NCBI GenBank assembly: GCA_018883125.1
Contig: VEQR01000023.1
Coordinates: forward strand, 1 to 33,380
DNA length: 33,380 nt
From: Candidatus Kapaibacterium sp.
GTDB taxonomy: Bacteria; Bacteroidota; Ignavibacteria; Kapaibacteriales; Kapaibacteriaceae
Reading direction: 5' to 3'
The notes under the pieces were generated by a model. That model searched no databases and had not been told where the DNA came from. It was given only the letters and a program-made list of their open reading frames with translations. The translations under genes were made by a program, and so were the position numbers. Below, in pieces: positions 15,775 to 25,595 of the stretch; position 1 is the first letter of the stretch, and the number at the start of each line of letters is the position of its first letter.

Positions 15775-18700
15775 TGCTGAACGATCAGCAGATCGCCGCC
15801 CTTGACCGTCACGTTCATCTTGCCGTTGTTGCCAACGCCGGCTCCGGCAAAACGTCCGTCCTCGTAGAGCGCTTCATGCGCATCCTTCTGCTGGATTCCG
15901 TGCGACTCGACCAAGTGGTGGCCATTACCTTTACCCGCGCTGCTGCCGCTGAAATGCGTCAGCGTTTACAAGAGAAAATCGATTCGATCAGCGCCAGTGA
16001 GAAGGAGCAGCTCCCCTACCTCGAGCATGTTTCCTTGTCGACCCTGAAGGCAAGGCTGCGCGCGCTGTCGGCACAGATCGGCACGGCACGCATAAGCACG
16101 TTTCACAGCTTCTGTGCAGGTCTCGTTCGACAATTTGCAGATGTGGTTGGCAGATCCAGCGATGTGCGCGATGCCGATTCACGGCTCGCTGCCGAATTAC
16201 TCTCCGAGGCCGTTGACCGGGCGATGAAGGGGCTCCTTGGTCCGAGTTCGATCAATGATCCCGACATCCAACAGATGCTTGATGTGATCACGCCGTGGAC
16301 GGTTTCCACGTTGGTGACGCAGATGACCCGTAGTTCCGCACAGCGGCGCGAATACCTTGCATCGTGTGCACTGCCCATGGAAGAGCTACGGGCCCAGCGC
16401 GAGCGTTCTCTGGTGCAGATACAGCTTGAGGTCGGCATTGAACTGGCTGCTCGGCTTCACGCACACATACAGCCGTACCGCGCGAGTTTGCCGGCGCTTG
16501 ATGCTCTCTGTGAGCAGCTCCGCGACCTACAGTGGCGCTGCTCGCAAAGTGATCCCACGGCGCCTGCTGAACTTGTTCACCTTCACGACAAATGGTTCAC
16601 GCAAAAGCGCGAGATCCGTTCTGCGGCAATCCCGAAGGACCAACGTGGGCCGGAACTGCCAAGCCCCTTTTCGAACGATCTGAAGCTGAATCTGACCATC
16701 CTCTCAACACCATGGGACGACGCTGTAGAACAACGTCAGATCCAGGTTATGCGTGCCCTTGGCAAACTTGCTGAGGCTGCCGCACAGGAGTACGCAGAGC
16801 TGAAACACCGTCGCAATGTGATCGACTTCGACGACATGATCGACGATGCGATGCAGCTGCTGCGTCACGAGGACACGTCGAGTGTGATCCGTCAGTCCAT
16901 TGCCTACGTGATGATCGATGAGTTTCAGGACACCGATCCCACGCAGTACGAGTTGCTGGAACTATTGGCTCCGGCGCTCTCCGGATGCGATGCATCCGGA
17001 CCGAATGTCTATGTGGTTGGCGATGACAAGCAAAGCATCTATGGCTTCCGTGATGCCGACGTGCGACTGTTTCGTAGAGCACGCCGTGCGATACGGATGG
17101 CAAATGCGATCGGTTCGCAGGCTGACAGTGGCATTCGTCCTCTGGCAATGTCGTTTCGTATGCATCAGATGCTCATCGCCGGCATCAACGACGTCTGTCG
17201 TCATGCGTTCGGAAGTGTTGCCGCTCCCGACGAGGATGATGAGGTATCCTACGACGTTGCCTATCTCGATCTCGAGGCCGGCATTGTGCGTGACGAGTCA
17301 CCGTCACTGGCTTCGGTGCGTCTTGTTGAGATCGCTCCGGAGGATCTGCGAAAGCAGGGTGAGTTTGCTGCCGTTGCTCGGCAGGTCGCATACATCTTGC
17401 ATCCAACGTCCGGTTCTATGGTGTTTGATAAGGAACATCCGGCACGCGCTCCGCGCCCGGCAGATGTAGCGGTGCTTGTTCCGCGTAATGCCGACAAAGC
17501 AATGATGGCAGAGGCTCTGCGCGAGTATGGGATACCCTACAAGGTCTATGGCGGACGCGCGTTTTTCTCCCGTCCGGAGATCGCCGATATCCGTGCGGCC
17601 CTTACCGCCGCGGCCGATCCGCTGAACGATCTTGCCACGGCAACGGCATTGCGCTCGAGTCTGCTCCGCTGCTCGGATGACGACATCCTAGCTGCCTCGC
17701 TTCTCGGACGAACCACAAGCCTCCAGGATGGTCTGGAAATTCTCGCTGCCTCCGGCGAAGCTTCGCCCGAGGTCATCAAGGCCTCATCATTCTTCGATCA
17801 TCTGCGCACGATGCTGAGCCTGCATCCGGTAAGTGAGGTGATCGGCCCCATGCTCTCGCGTTGCAACTGGTACAATCTGATTACCCATGAGCCCCGCTCG
17901 CAACAAATGATGGCCAACGTTGAGAAGCTCATCGCGATCTGTGCTGACCATGAACAGACGCAGTCTGCCTCTCTGGCCGATGTACTGCGGGCCATAAGCG
18001 TACCGGCGGAAGATCTTGAGGCCGAGGAGGTTGTCCTTGGAGATGACAATGCCGTTCACCTTATGACCATCCACGGTTCCAAGGGGCTGGAGTTTCCGAT
18101 CGTTGCTCTTGCCGGACTGAACACACAGCTCAAGATGCCGTCCGCGATCACATCTCATCAAATGGGCCCGACGTTGAGCTTCCCGGAAGAGCAGGTCGAT
18201 CCGACTGATCTACTGCAGACGCTAAGTTTGCCGCCTGTCCTGTCGCACACCGTCAACAAGTTTATTTTCCGCCGACGCGAAGAAGCGCAGGACCGACGTC
18301 TGCTTTACGTTGCTCTCACCCGCGCGAAGTCTCACCTGATACTTGCCACAGCTCCTTCGGATGATGTTGCTAAGGCTAGCGGTCTGCTTTCAATCCTCAT
18401 GAATGCGATCTCACACAAGGGGGCTTGGGAGATCTGGCGGGCACCGGATATCACGGATGAATTGACCGCTTACACACAACAAGCTGACGCTGTCACCCCG
18501 ACAGGGGTCGACGCAACGCCCCTTGCCCCACCGACACCGGAACTGATGACGGCTAGCCAGCTTGCTCTGCGCCATACCTCGGCGGCAACGCAGCAGTCTG
18601 CACGTCGAATCATTACCACAGATACCTCCTCACCTGCCTATGGTTCGGCCGTACACAGCGCTCTGTCAGAGGTCATCCGTATGGACCCGGAAACTGAATC

Positions 18701-19166
18701 GGACGAGATCACACAACGCATCATCAGCATCCTCTCGCATACGGAGCTGAGTCGCACGGAAGCACTACGAGCGCTGAACGAAGTGACGTCGGTTCTCACC
18801 ATGCCAATCGTGGCGGAACGTCGCGCAGACATTTCCTCCGCTGTTATCGAGGGCACACTGCTTGCCCTTCACGGGGACACCGTTGTTGAAGGTGTGCTTG
18901 ATGTTCGATTTGTACCAAAGGACGGTGTTGTAGAAGTCTGGGACTGGAAGACGAATCATGTGCGGTCGGCAGACCATTTGTCCATGCTTTCCGATCACTA
19001 CAAGGTGCAGATGCAGACCTATGCGTGGCTGTGTTCAAAGGCTGTGCCTGACTGTCGGCGCGTGGTGACGCGGCTCATTTTTACCAAGGCTATTAACGCA
19101 GGAATTGATGCCTGCGACGTTGTTCACCAATGGTCTATCGACGATATCACGTTGCCTGAGTGTTGA
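15774..19166 (+). CDS. addA: AddA-like UvrD/RecB-family helicase-nuclease
   Basis: 1130 residues. All superfamily 1A helicase motifs are present: Walker A NAGSGKT (21-27), Ia AITFTRAAAAEM, II MIDEFQDTDPTQ, III VVGDDKQSIYGFR, V MTIHGSKGLEFP and VI LLYVALTRAKSHL. A RecB-type nuclease closes the protein: Asp1043 (GVLDVRF), Asp1057 and Lys1059 (WDWKTN), and Gln1079/Tyr1083 (QxxxY). This fits AddA, which with AddB processes double-strand breaks for RecA loading. No addB gene lies in the window, so the symbol rests on architecture alone. The start overlaps the M16 stop (TGATG). The 3' end overlaps the convergent flavoprotein gene by 20 nt. Confidence 0.85.
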   Translation: MLNDQQIAALDRHVHLAVVANAGSGKTSVLVERFMRILLLDSVRLDQVVAITFTRAAAAEMRQRLQEKIDSISASEKEQLPYLEHVSLSTLKARLRALSAQIGTARISTFHSFCAGLVRQFADVVGRSSDVRDADSRLAAELLSEAVDRAMKGLLGPSSINDPDIQQMLDVITPWTVSTLVTQMTRSSAQRREYLASCALPMEELRAQRERSLVQIQLEVGIELAARLHAHIQPYRASLPALDALCEQLRDLQWRCSQSDPTAPAELVHLHDKWFTQKREIRSAAIPKDQRGPELPSPFSNDLKLNLTILSTPWDDAVEQRQIQVMRALGKLAEAAAQEYAELKHRRNVIDFDDMIDDAMQLLRHEDTSSVIRQSIAYVMIDEFQDTDPTQYELLELLAPALSGCDASGPNVYVVGDDKQSIYGFRDADVRLFRRARRAIRMANAIGSQADSGIRPLAMSFRMHQMLIAGINDVCRHAFGSVAAPDEDDEVSYDVAYLDLEAGIVRDESPSLASVRLVEIAPEDLRKQGEFAAVARQVAYILHPTSGSMVFDKEHPARAPRPADVAVLVPRNADKAMMAEALREYGIPYKVYGGRAFFSRPEIADIRAALTAAADPLNDLATATALRSSLLRCSDDDILAASLLGRTTSLQDGLEILAASGEASPEVIKASSFFDHLRTMLSLHPVSEVIGPMLSRCNWYNLITHEPRSQQMMANVEKLIAICADHEQTQSASLADVLRAISVPAEDLEAEEVVLGDDNAVHLMTIHGSKGLEFPIVALAGLNTQLKMPSAITSHQMGPTLSFPEEQVDPTDLLQTLSLPPVLSHTVNKFIFRRREEAQDRRLLYVALTRAKSHLILATAPSDDVAKASGLLSILMNAISHKGAWEIWRAPDITDELTAYTQQADAVTPTGVDATPLAPPTPELMTASQLALRHTSAATQQSARRIITTDTSSPAYGSAVHSALSEVIRMDPETESDEITQRIISILSHTELSRTEALRALNEVTSVLTMPIVAERRADISSAVIEGTLLALHGDTVVEGVLDVRFVPKDGVVEVWDWKTNHVRSADHLSMLSDHYKVQMQTYAWLCSKAVPDCRRVVTRLIFTKAINAGIDACDVVHQWSIDDITLPEC

Positions 19167-20343
19167 TCAGATGATCAGCTGCGGCAACTGCCGAAGACCA
19201 TGCCCACTGGAAGTTGTATCCGCCAAGCCAGCCCGTTACGTCCACCACCTCACCAATGAAGTAGAGTCCCTTCTGAAGGGTGCTCTCCATCGTCTTTGAC
19301 GAGATCTTCGACGTGCAGACGCCCCCTGACGTCACCTCGGCCTTAGCATAGCCTTCGGTGCCATTCGGTGTGATGCGCCACGACTTCATATTGATGATGA
19401 ACGCTTCGATCTCTCGTCGTGCAGAAGCGTTCACGGGCCTATCCAACAGGGGGCTTTCCCACACCTCCAGCAGACGCTGCGGCAGAGTCTCGGCAAGCAC
19501 CCGCCGCAGGTGACGTCGCTCTGCAGGGTAGTTGTCGATCACGGCATCAGCCTTGACACCCGGCAAAAGGTCGACCTCGATCGTCGGCTCATCGCGAAGG
19601 TAACTGGAGATCTGAAGGATCGACGGACCACTTAGCCCGCGGTGCGTAAACAGCATGCTCTCGCGGAACCGTGCCCGACTTGTTTGAACTTCGGCCTCGA
19701 GCGATACACCCGAGAGCACACCAAACCGCCTCGTGAAATCCGATGAGAACGTCAGCGGCACGAGTGCCGGCAATGGTTTGATCATTGGATGGCCGAAATG
19801 TTCGGCGATGCGATAACCAATGTCCGATGCGCCGAGCGTTGGTATGCTCAGTCCACCAGTTGCTACGACCACAGCCCTGGCCTGAACTGTTTGAGCCGAG
19901 CCGTCAGCCTCGAACTCGACCGAATAAACGCCATTCTGCCTGCAGTGCTGCACCCGTGATTGATAGGCAAACGTCACCCCTGCACGCAGACATTCACCGA
20001 TCAACATGTCGATGATCTGCTGTGCCGATCCATCGCAAAAGAGCTGACCAAGAGTCTTCTCATGCCAGGAAATGCCGTAGGAGTCCACCAGCTCGATGAA
20101 GTCCTCCGGTGCATACCGAGCCAGGGCCGAGCGGGCGAAGTCGGGGTTCTGACTCAGAAAGTTCCGATGCGTCACAACACGGTTTGTGAAGTTACATCGC
20201 CCCCCTCCCGAGATACGGATCTTCTTGCCCGGACGGTCATTATGCTCGAGCACAAGCACACGGCACCCTCCGCTGGCTGCGCGTGCCGCACACATGAGTC
20301 CGGCGGCGCCCCCTCCAAGAACGATAACGTCGTAGGTCTGCAA
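19147..20343 (-). CDS. BaiN/HI0933-type FAD-dependent oxidoreductase
   Basis: 398 residues, the full family length. An N-terminal FAD-binding Rossmann motif (DVIVLGGGAAGLMCAARAA) is followed by the family signature PGKKIRISGGGRCNFTN, an internal VVATGGLSIPTLG and a C-terminal GLYFIGEVVDVTGWLGGYN segment. YhiN/HI0933 proteins are broadly conserved flavoproteins; most have no proven substrate, although BaiN was linked to bile-acid dehydroxylation. The start appears to be TTG at 20343, because the Rossmann strand begins four residues later and no ATG/GTG is placed well. It follows the giant T9SS protein gene by 6 nt on the same strand and converges with addA, overlapping it by 20 nt. Confidence 0.92.
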   Translation of the reverse strand: MQTYDVIVLGGGAAGLMCAARAASGGCRVLVLEHNDRPGKKIRISGGGRCNFTNRVVTHRNFLSQNPDFARSALARYAPEDFIELVDSYGISWHEKTLGQLFCDGSAQQIIDMLIGECLRAGVTFAYQSRVQHCRQNGVYSVEFEADGSAQTVQARAVVVATGGLSIPTLGASDIGYRIAEHFGHPMIKPLPALVPLTFSSDFTRRFGVLSGVSLEAEVQTSRARFRESMLFTHRGLSGPSILQISSYLRDEPTIEVDLLPGVKADAVIDNYPAERRHLRRVLAETLPQRLLEVWESPLLDRPVNASARREIEAFIINMKSWRITPNGTEGYAKAEVTSGGVCTSKISSKTMESTLQKGLYFIGEVVDVTGWLGGYNFQWAWSSAVAAADHLINTQAT

Positions 20344-20349
20344 CGGGGC

Positions 20350-23300
20350 TTACTTGGCGATCACCAGTGGAACCGATGAGTTGAACACGCCGGCGCTGAT
20401 TCGGAGCATATACACTCCCGATGAGAGATCAGCCGTATCGAAGCGAAGCGAGTACTCTCCGCCACTGAGCGTCACTGAACCGTCGAGCACAGTCCGAACA
20501 ACCGTGCCACGCGCATCAACAACGTCGATAAACACCGGTACAGTTTCCTGCATCCGGAAGCTCACCAGCGCCTCGCTGACGGCCGGCTGCGGGAAGATCT
20601 CAACGCGTGCCTTACCACCGGGGGCAAACTTCACAACCGTGATGTTACACTTGCCGGATGATTCCACGGGCGAGCTACCCGACTTGGGCGCAACGTCCAG
20701 GAACTGCAGACTATCAGAGGTGTATCCGTTGGAACTCACGCTGATTGATGTTGAGGAGAGCTCGGGAGCAGTCATCACGAACTGCAGCGTCAGCAGAGGA
20801 CCCGCTCGAAGTGTGTCGGCCCCGCGGACCTCAACGCCGATCTGTCCGAGCGTTGGAAGGACCGTTGTGTTGTTCGGCTTTGCCTGTGAGGCAATTCCAA
20901 TGTACTTCAATGAACGGGGCTCGTAGGTGACCGTAGCATCGAAGTTGAGGCCGTTGAGGAAGTACGTCACACCGTTGTAGGTGGCCGAGATGTCCTTATC
21001 GATCATCACCGGAACCTGAATCGTATCGCCGATAGCCCCCTTGAATGGAGAGGACACAAAAAACGTTGGGGTTGGCAGCAAACTCAGATCAAACTCAGGT
21101 GCATATCCCCATCCTTCGGCAAACGATGTATCGCGCACATCGCATGGATATCCGCTCACCGCGCGTGGCGTCGATGTGTCGCGCTGTTCCTTCCGCGGAC
21201 AATACCGCAGGGTGAACACGGCTGAGTCGCCCGGAGCGATGGAATCACCCATTGGCGGAACAGAGCCTACGATCGTCGTAGAGGCCGGCAGGTCCAAGAG
21301 CTGTGTCACGGCGTTGTACACATCGCCGGTATTGGTCACCGTGATCGTTCGGTCCGCACATTCAAGGATCCGCACTGAATCGAAGTCTGTTGGTGCCTTG
21401 ATCATGATGTCGGACTTGGCCGCGATGATCGTCCCCTTGTCGCCGGCGGCGATCAGTCGGTAAAGGATCACATCCTCCGTGTCAAAGCTTATGCTGTCAA
21501 TCGTCAGGCGGCTATTGGCACGGTTGTTATTCAGCGTCACAAATCTGAGTACGGCAAACGATTTCAGCGAATCAACACCGCAGAAGTTCTTCAGGCTCAC
21601 GCTCTGTCCGCCGTATGGAGAGGGGGCGAAGCTCAGCGACGGTGTGAACTTCACACCACCCGTCTGCGAGGTGCACTGGTTTGCCAACAGCGTTGATGTA
21701 ACATCCAGAAGGCGCAGCTGGGTGGAATCGAAGTCCACACGCATGCCGATGTTAACGACCGATGCGTCGATCTTGATCGAGCTGTAGAGAGGCACGTTCA
21801 GCGTGTCACACGAGACCATTTTGAATGTATCCGGTATCGGGCGCATCAGGTCGAATGCAAACTGCAGACCCTTGGTCTGTGCAAAGCCCCCTCCTCGCAC
21901 GAGCACTGTAGTATCCCAGCCAGTGCAGGGTGAGGAGAACCAAAACTTCAAACGTGTACGGTAGTCGCGTGGAGCGCGCGGACGCTGACGAAGCTGCACC
22001 ACAAGCGAGTCACCCGGCTTGATCACCTGTGGCCAGGTTGTGGGAGCAGACACGGTAAATATTCTGTCGTCGGGAAGGAATGTCACAGAATCGACCGTGA
22101 CAATATCCTGACTCGGATTGAGCCGGTAGTCAGGGATCTTGAGCACAGTAGTCAGGATCTGCGGACTGAGCACATCGACCACACCATACGGGAACTGCAC
22201 CGCTGTTGGTGCCGGCCGGAACGTCAGCGATCGCTTGCCCACGAGGAAGGTCTCAAGCGTATTGCTCCATTGTGATCCCGATGCTTTGATGTGCAGTGCG
22301 GCGCGGCACTCCATGAGCGCGGCATCAGCCGGCGTGCGCGGGCAGAATGTTAGCAGAACCGTATCGCGCTCTCCGGGTGGAACGGTATAGGGGACCGTAC
22401 CATTCGGCGAGAACTTCGACTTCCATGAATAGAATTGCGGCTTACCTCCAGGTACACCTGCCGAGTCGATCCAAAGCTTCTCAACCGACATATCAAACTT
22501 GAGCGAACCATTCAGAAGTTCGATCGAGCGCTCAACGCATTCACACGGGCGCACGTAGCCGAAGTTTACCAGGGAGAGTGCGCTCTCAAGCTTTACGATG
22601 ATACCACGTCCGGTGAGCGGACCCGTTCCCGTGATCACGCATGGGTCCGACGAATACGCCGTAAGCGCACCAGAATATCCCTTCGCCGCATCTGGTGCAA
22701 ACTCCACCTCAACGCGTATCGAATCGCGCGGGGCAAGCGTCAGCGGAACCACCCGGCTGGTACTGATGATGCGGAAGCCGGCACTGATCGTGAGCGAATC
22801 AACGCGCACCGGCAGAGACGACGTGTTTTCAACGATCATCTGCATGCGCTTTGTATCGCCAACTTCAACAGTTCCAAAGGCCGTGTTCTGTGAAATGTAG
22901 AGTTTAGGAGCAACCGACGTTGCGATGAGCTGCACCTGCCATTCGGCGCGGCTCTCATCTCGGAACCGGATGTACGCTCGGTCTGCCCGGTCACGCGTCG
23001 GATCTGCCGGAGTGTAGCGCGTTCGAAAACGCGCCGAATCTCGCGCCGGGATAGTAAGCGCAGTTCCATTGATCGATGTTGGCGGATCGATGATGGCAAT
23101 GCGACCACCCGACTGATCAACGAACTGAAGCGAATCGATTCGTCGCGGTGAATTGGTAGCGTTGATAATGAACACAGAATCCTCGCGTGCTTGGCACGAG
23201 ATCACATTCTGTGTTTCCATGACAAGGGGCTGGAAACGGAAGATCTCCATTCTGCCGCGTCCCTTGAGATCGATACAATCCGTGACGTAACAGCGTGTTT

Positions 23301-25389
23301 CGAAGAGACACAAGCGGTCGATATAGTTCAGCGAGTCCGTTGGACGGAAGGTGATCGGGATGGTGGTCGAATCTCCAGGATTGATCGTACGGCTTGTACC
23401 ACCGAGCAGGGCAAACGATTCGCCCCTTTCAACGTACAGCGCAACCGTGAGGGCATCGATCTTGCTGTTGTTTTTTGCGCGCACGTTGATGGTCTTCTGC
23501 TGACCAACAAGAACATCGCCAAAGTCCACAAGTCCGTTTACCGACCATTGCACCTTGTTATCGAGTCCACGACCGGTGACGTAGATCTTCTTCTCGATCT
23601 TGCAACCCTGTATCTGTGTTTTGATGATGATCGAATCAAACACCGTTCCCGGCTGCCGCGGCAGGAACCGCACGGAATTGAATGGATAACCGGTCTTCGG
23701 CAAAAGTGTGAATGGGAATCGAATACGATAGTGTGTAAAGTCCTTCGGGACGATGATCGTGTCGATGACAAGATTGGACAGCGTAAGGTTTTGCCACGTG
23801 TAATTCTGCGGATTACTGAGCAACCCGGGGCAGGTCGGTTCAAAACGCATTGTGTCAATACGACGGCTGCCGGCAGTATTCCTGATCGCGATCACCTCCT
23901 GCGTTCGTCCCATCAGCTCCACGGTGATCGGCGTTTTTTGACACTGATCATCGGTCACGATCCGCAGCGTGTCTTTGTAGTCTGCCGTAGTGTCTCGCAC
24001 ATAGGAACGAACCACGAGCGTTGTGCACTGTCCCGGCTGCAGCCTGATCGGATACGTCACACCCACCAATGCAAAGCCCTTGGGCTCGGTTGTCCATGTA
24101 CGCTGGATGGTCAATACGCGGGGACGTCCAAGCACATCCGACGTGTTACAGACGATGATGGTCGAGTCGAACTGCGTATTGTCAACGCACCCAACCCAGA
24201 GAGTGTCGAAGAGAATACCCCGACGGTTGATACCGGTTTCCGTGATGCGGTTGAGCTCCATCCGAACCTGGATGTTGGGCAGGCCACAGCGATTTGTCGG
24301 ACGGATCTCAAGCGTATCAATGAAGGTACCCACAAGAGTACCCCGGAACGTCACCGTTACCACCTGCGGAATGCCGCCGGTAAGGTTGACACTTGTCGGA
24401 GAGATAGTGAACAGACTTGCATCAGGTCCACGCATTACCAGATTTGCCGTGCTTCCGCAAATGGCCGCATCGGTGAGGGTGAACTGCCACTGTTTGACTG
24501 TGTCGCAGAGGATGTCTTCCTTAACGGATGACGGGCTGACCGTGAGCGTTCGGCCGACCGTACGGTCGGACCGTTGGTTGGAAGCGCCCGAGCGGAGCAG
24601 TCCCGTATGCGCATTACCGGTGGCGTCGCACATTGTTGAGATATTGCCAACGCCCTCGTTACAGCGCAGATAGGCACGAAGTCCGGACTCATTGCCATTG
24701 AGCGAACGATCTTTCTGGCACATGATCGTTGTTGAATCCAGTGCCCGGTCCCAGATGCGGATCTCATCGACAAGGCCCTTCAGCGTGCGATAGGTGTTCT
24801 GGTTATCCGCCACGCCATTGCACGAGCCGATCAAGAACGGAAGATCGGGTCGATCAAGGTTCTTCAGGTAGCTGGTCGGATATTGACTATTACGAACAGG
24901 GCCAACGGCAAGAAGTCCATCGATGTAGATGTATGCGCTTTGCTGCGCGCCGTCGAACACGAACGCGACGTGGTGCCAAGCCCCATACAGAGATGCTGCC
25001 GACGTGCGAGCGATGGTGTTATCTACACCCTTGAGCTGCCCGACATCACCGTTGATCTCGAACACGAGATCATCATCGGTATCAATGTAGGCTACGAAAA
25101 CATCATTGAAGTCGGAGTTTGGTCCCCAAAGGCCGCCGACAAACTGACGCTGATTGGCCTGCTTTTCGATCTTCGCCCACATTTCGAAGGTAACGGCCGT
25201 TTGGCGTGCCTTAACAGGATTCTTCTGCAGCTCGATAAAGTGCTGACTCCGACCACTGGTCGTAGTGAACTGAACGGCGTTGAAAATGCAATCTTTCCGG
25301 CCGTCGCACGATGCCGGGAACTGCGCCGAGGATTGCGCAATGCCCACCACCAGAGCCGCCAGAACAAGAATGAGACGCTGAAGCTTCAT
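20350..25389 (-). CDS. Giant T9SS-secreted LamG / Ig-like repeat protein
   Basis: 1679 residues. Signal peptide 1-23 (LILVLAALVVGIAQSSAQ). A LamG/concanavalin-like domain at about 36-250 (TFEMWAKIE, GAWHHVAFVFD, AYIYIDG, GLVDEIRIWDRAL). Many Ig-like modules of about 100 residues follow, of the ASPM-SPD-2-Hydin / choice-of-anchor-D kind, with the recurring pattern VxFGxVxVG...NxSxxxxxV...PGDSxxxxxxFxP (e.g. VDFGDVLVGQQKTINV, AFGTVEVGDTKRMQM). One or two cohesin-like domains precede a C-terminal T9SS sorting domain (VEIFPQPAVSEALVSF ... SSGVYMLRISAG ... VPLVIAK). It is probably exported and attached to the cell surface, acting as an adhesin or matrix protein. The start is ATG 25389, directly before the signal peptide; the open frame upstream lacks one. 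Confidence 0.9.
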   Translation of the reverse strand: MKLQRLILVLAALVVGIAQSSAQFPASCDGRKDCIFNAVQFTTTSGRSQHFIELQKNPVKARQTAVTFEMWAKIEKQANQRQFVGGLWGPNSDFNDVFVAYIDTDDDLVFEINGDVGQLKGVDNTIARTSAASLYGAWHHVAFVFDGAQQSAYIYIDGLLAVGPVRNSQYPTSYLKNLDRPDLPFLIGSCNGVADNQNTYRTLKGLVDEIRIWDRALDSTTIMCQKDRSLNGNESGLRAYLRCNEGVGNISTMCDATGNAHTGLLRSGASNQRSDRTVGRTLTVSPSSVKEDILCDTVKQWQFTLTDAAICGSTANLVMRGPDASLFTISPTSVNLTGGIPQVVTVTFRGTLVGTFIDTLEIRPTNRCGLPNIQVRMELNRITETGINRRGILFDTLWVGCVDNTQFDSTIIVCNTSDVLGRPRVLTIQRTWTTEPKGFALVGVTYPIRLQPGQCTTLVVRSYVRDTTADYKDTLRIVTDDQCQKTPITVELMGRTQEVIAIRNTAGSRRIDTMRFEPTCPGLLSNPQNYTWQNLTLSNLVIDTIIVPKDFTHYRIRFPFTLLPKTGYPFNSVRFLPRQPGTVFDSIIIKTQIQGCKIEKKIYVTGRGLDNKVQWSVNGLVDFGDVLVGQQKTINVRAKNNSKIDALTVALYVERGESFALLGGTSRTINPGDSTTIPITFRPTDSLNYIDRLCLFETRCYVTDCIDLKGRGRMEIFRFQPLVMETQNVISCQAREDSVFIINATNSPRRIDSLQFVDQSGGRIAIIDPPTSINGTALTIPARDSARFRTRYTPADPTRDRADRAYIRFRDESRAEWQVQLIATSVAPKLYISQNTAFGTVEVGDTKRMQMIVENTSSLPVRVDSLTISAGFRIISTSRVVPLTLAPRDSIRVEVEFAPDAAKGYSGALTAYSSDPCVITGTGPLTGRGIIVKLESALSLVNFGYVRPCECVERSIELLNGSLKFDMSVEKLWIDSAGVPGGKPQFYSWKSKFSPNGTVPYTVPPGERDTVLLTFCPRTPADAALMECRAALHIKASGSQWSNTLETFLVGKRSLTFRPAPTAVQFPYGVVDVLSPQILTTVLKIPDYRLNPSQDIVTVDSVTFLPDDRIFTVSAPTTWPQVIKPGDSLVVQLRQRPRAPRDYRTRLKFWFSSPCTGWDTTVLVRGGGFAQTKGLQFAFDLMRPIPDTFKMVSCDTLNVPLYSSIKIDASVVNIGMRVDFDSTQLRLLDVTSTLLANQCTSQTGGVKFTPSLSFAPSPYGGQSVSLKNFCGVDSLKSFAVLRFVTLNNNRANSRLTIDSISFDTEDVILYRLIAAGDKGTIIAAKSDIMIKAPTDFDSVRILECADRTITVTNTGDVYNAVTQLLDLPASTTIVGSVPPMGDSIAPGDSAVFTLRYCPRKEQRDTSTPRAVSGYPCDVRDTSFAEGWGYAPEFDLSLLPTPTFFVSSPFKGAIGDTIQVPVMIDKDISATYNGVTYFLNGLNFDATVTYEPRSLKYIGIASQAKPNNTTVLPTLGQIGVEVRGADTLRAGPLLTLQFVMTAPELSSTSISVSSNGYTSDSLQFLDVAPKSGSSPVESSGKCNITVVKFAPGGKARVEIFPQPAVSEALVSFRMQETVPVFIDVVDARGTVVRTVLDGSVTLSGGEYSLRFDTADLSSGVYMLRISAGVFNSSVPLVIAK

Positions 25390-25595
25390 ACGACATCCCC
25401 GTCGTCTGTGAACAGTAGCCAAGATCCGCAACGTGCTCGGCAAGATCAATTCACCCCATCGTCGCACGCATGGGTGAAAGATACGGGTTGCGGAGTGTTT
25501 CACCGTATTGCTACGCGTCGTAACTTTTCAGCACAAATGGGGCGAGGTATCGCCCATGTAGCTGACTTTTTTCATATCCGCCTTGGTACACCGTT
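25390..25595. promoter_or_regulatory. Divergent intergenic region between two T9SS cargo genes
   Basis: 206 bp separating two divergent secreted-protein genes, so it should hold both promoters. I found no good TAnnTTTG box with a -33 TTG for either. The nearest match on the minus strand is TATCTTTC (plus-strand 25476-25483), one mismatch from consensus, with no -33 element. No inverted repeat or terminator stands out. Confidence 0.3.

Noticed and set aside
23191-24531. 446-codon open frame antisense to the giant T9SS protein
   Set aside because: Product is Arg/His/Asp-rich without recognisable domains, and the opposite strand has clear Ig-like modules throughout; it is a by-product of codon use.
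25390-25503. 38-codon upstream extension of the giant T9SS protein
   Set aside because: The signal peptide starts at the ATG at 25389; an N-terminal extension would block export.
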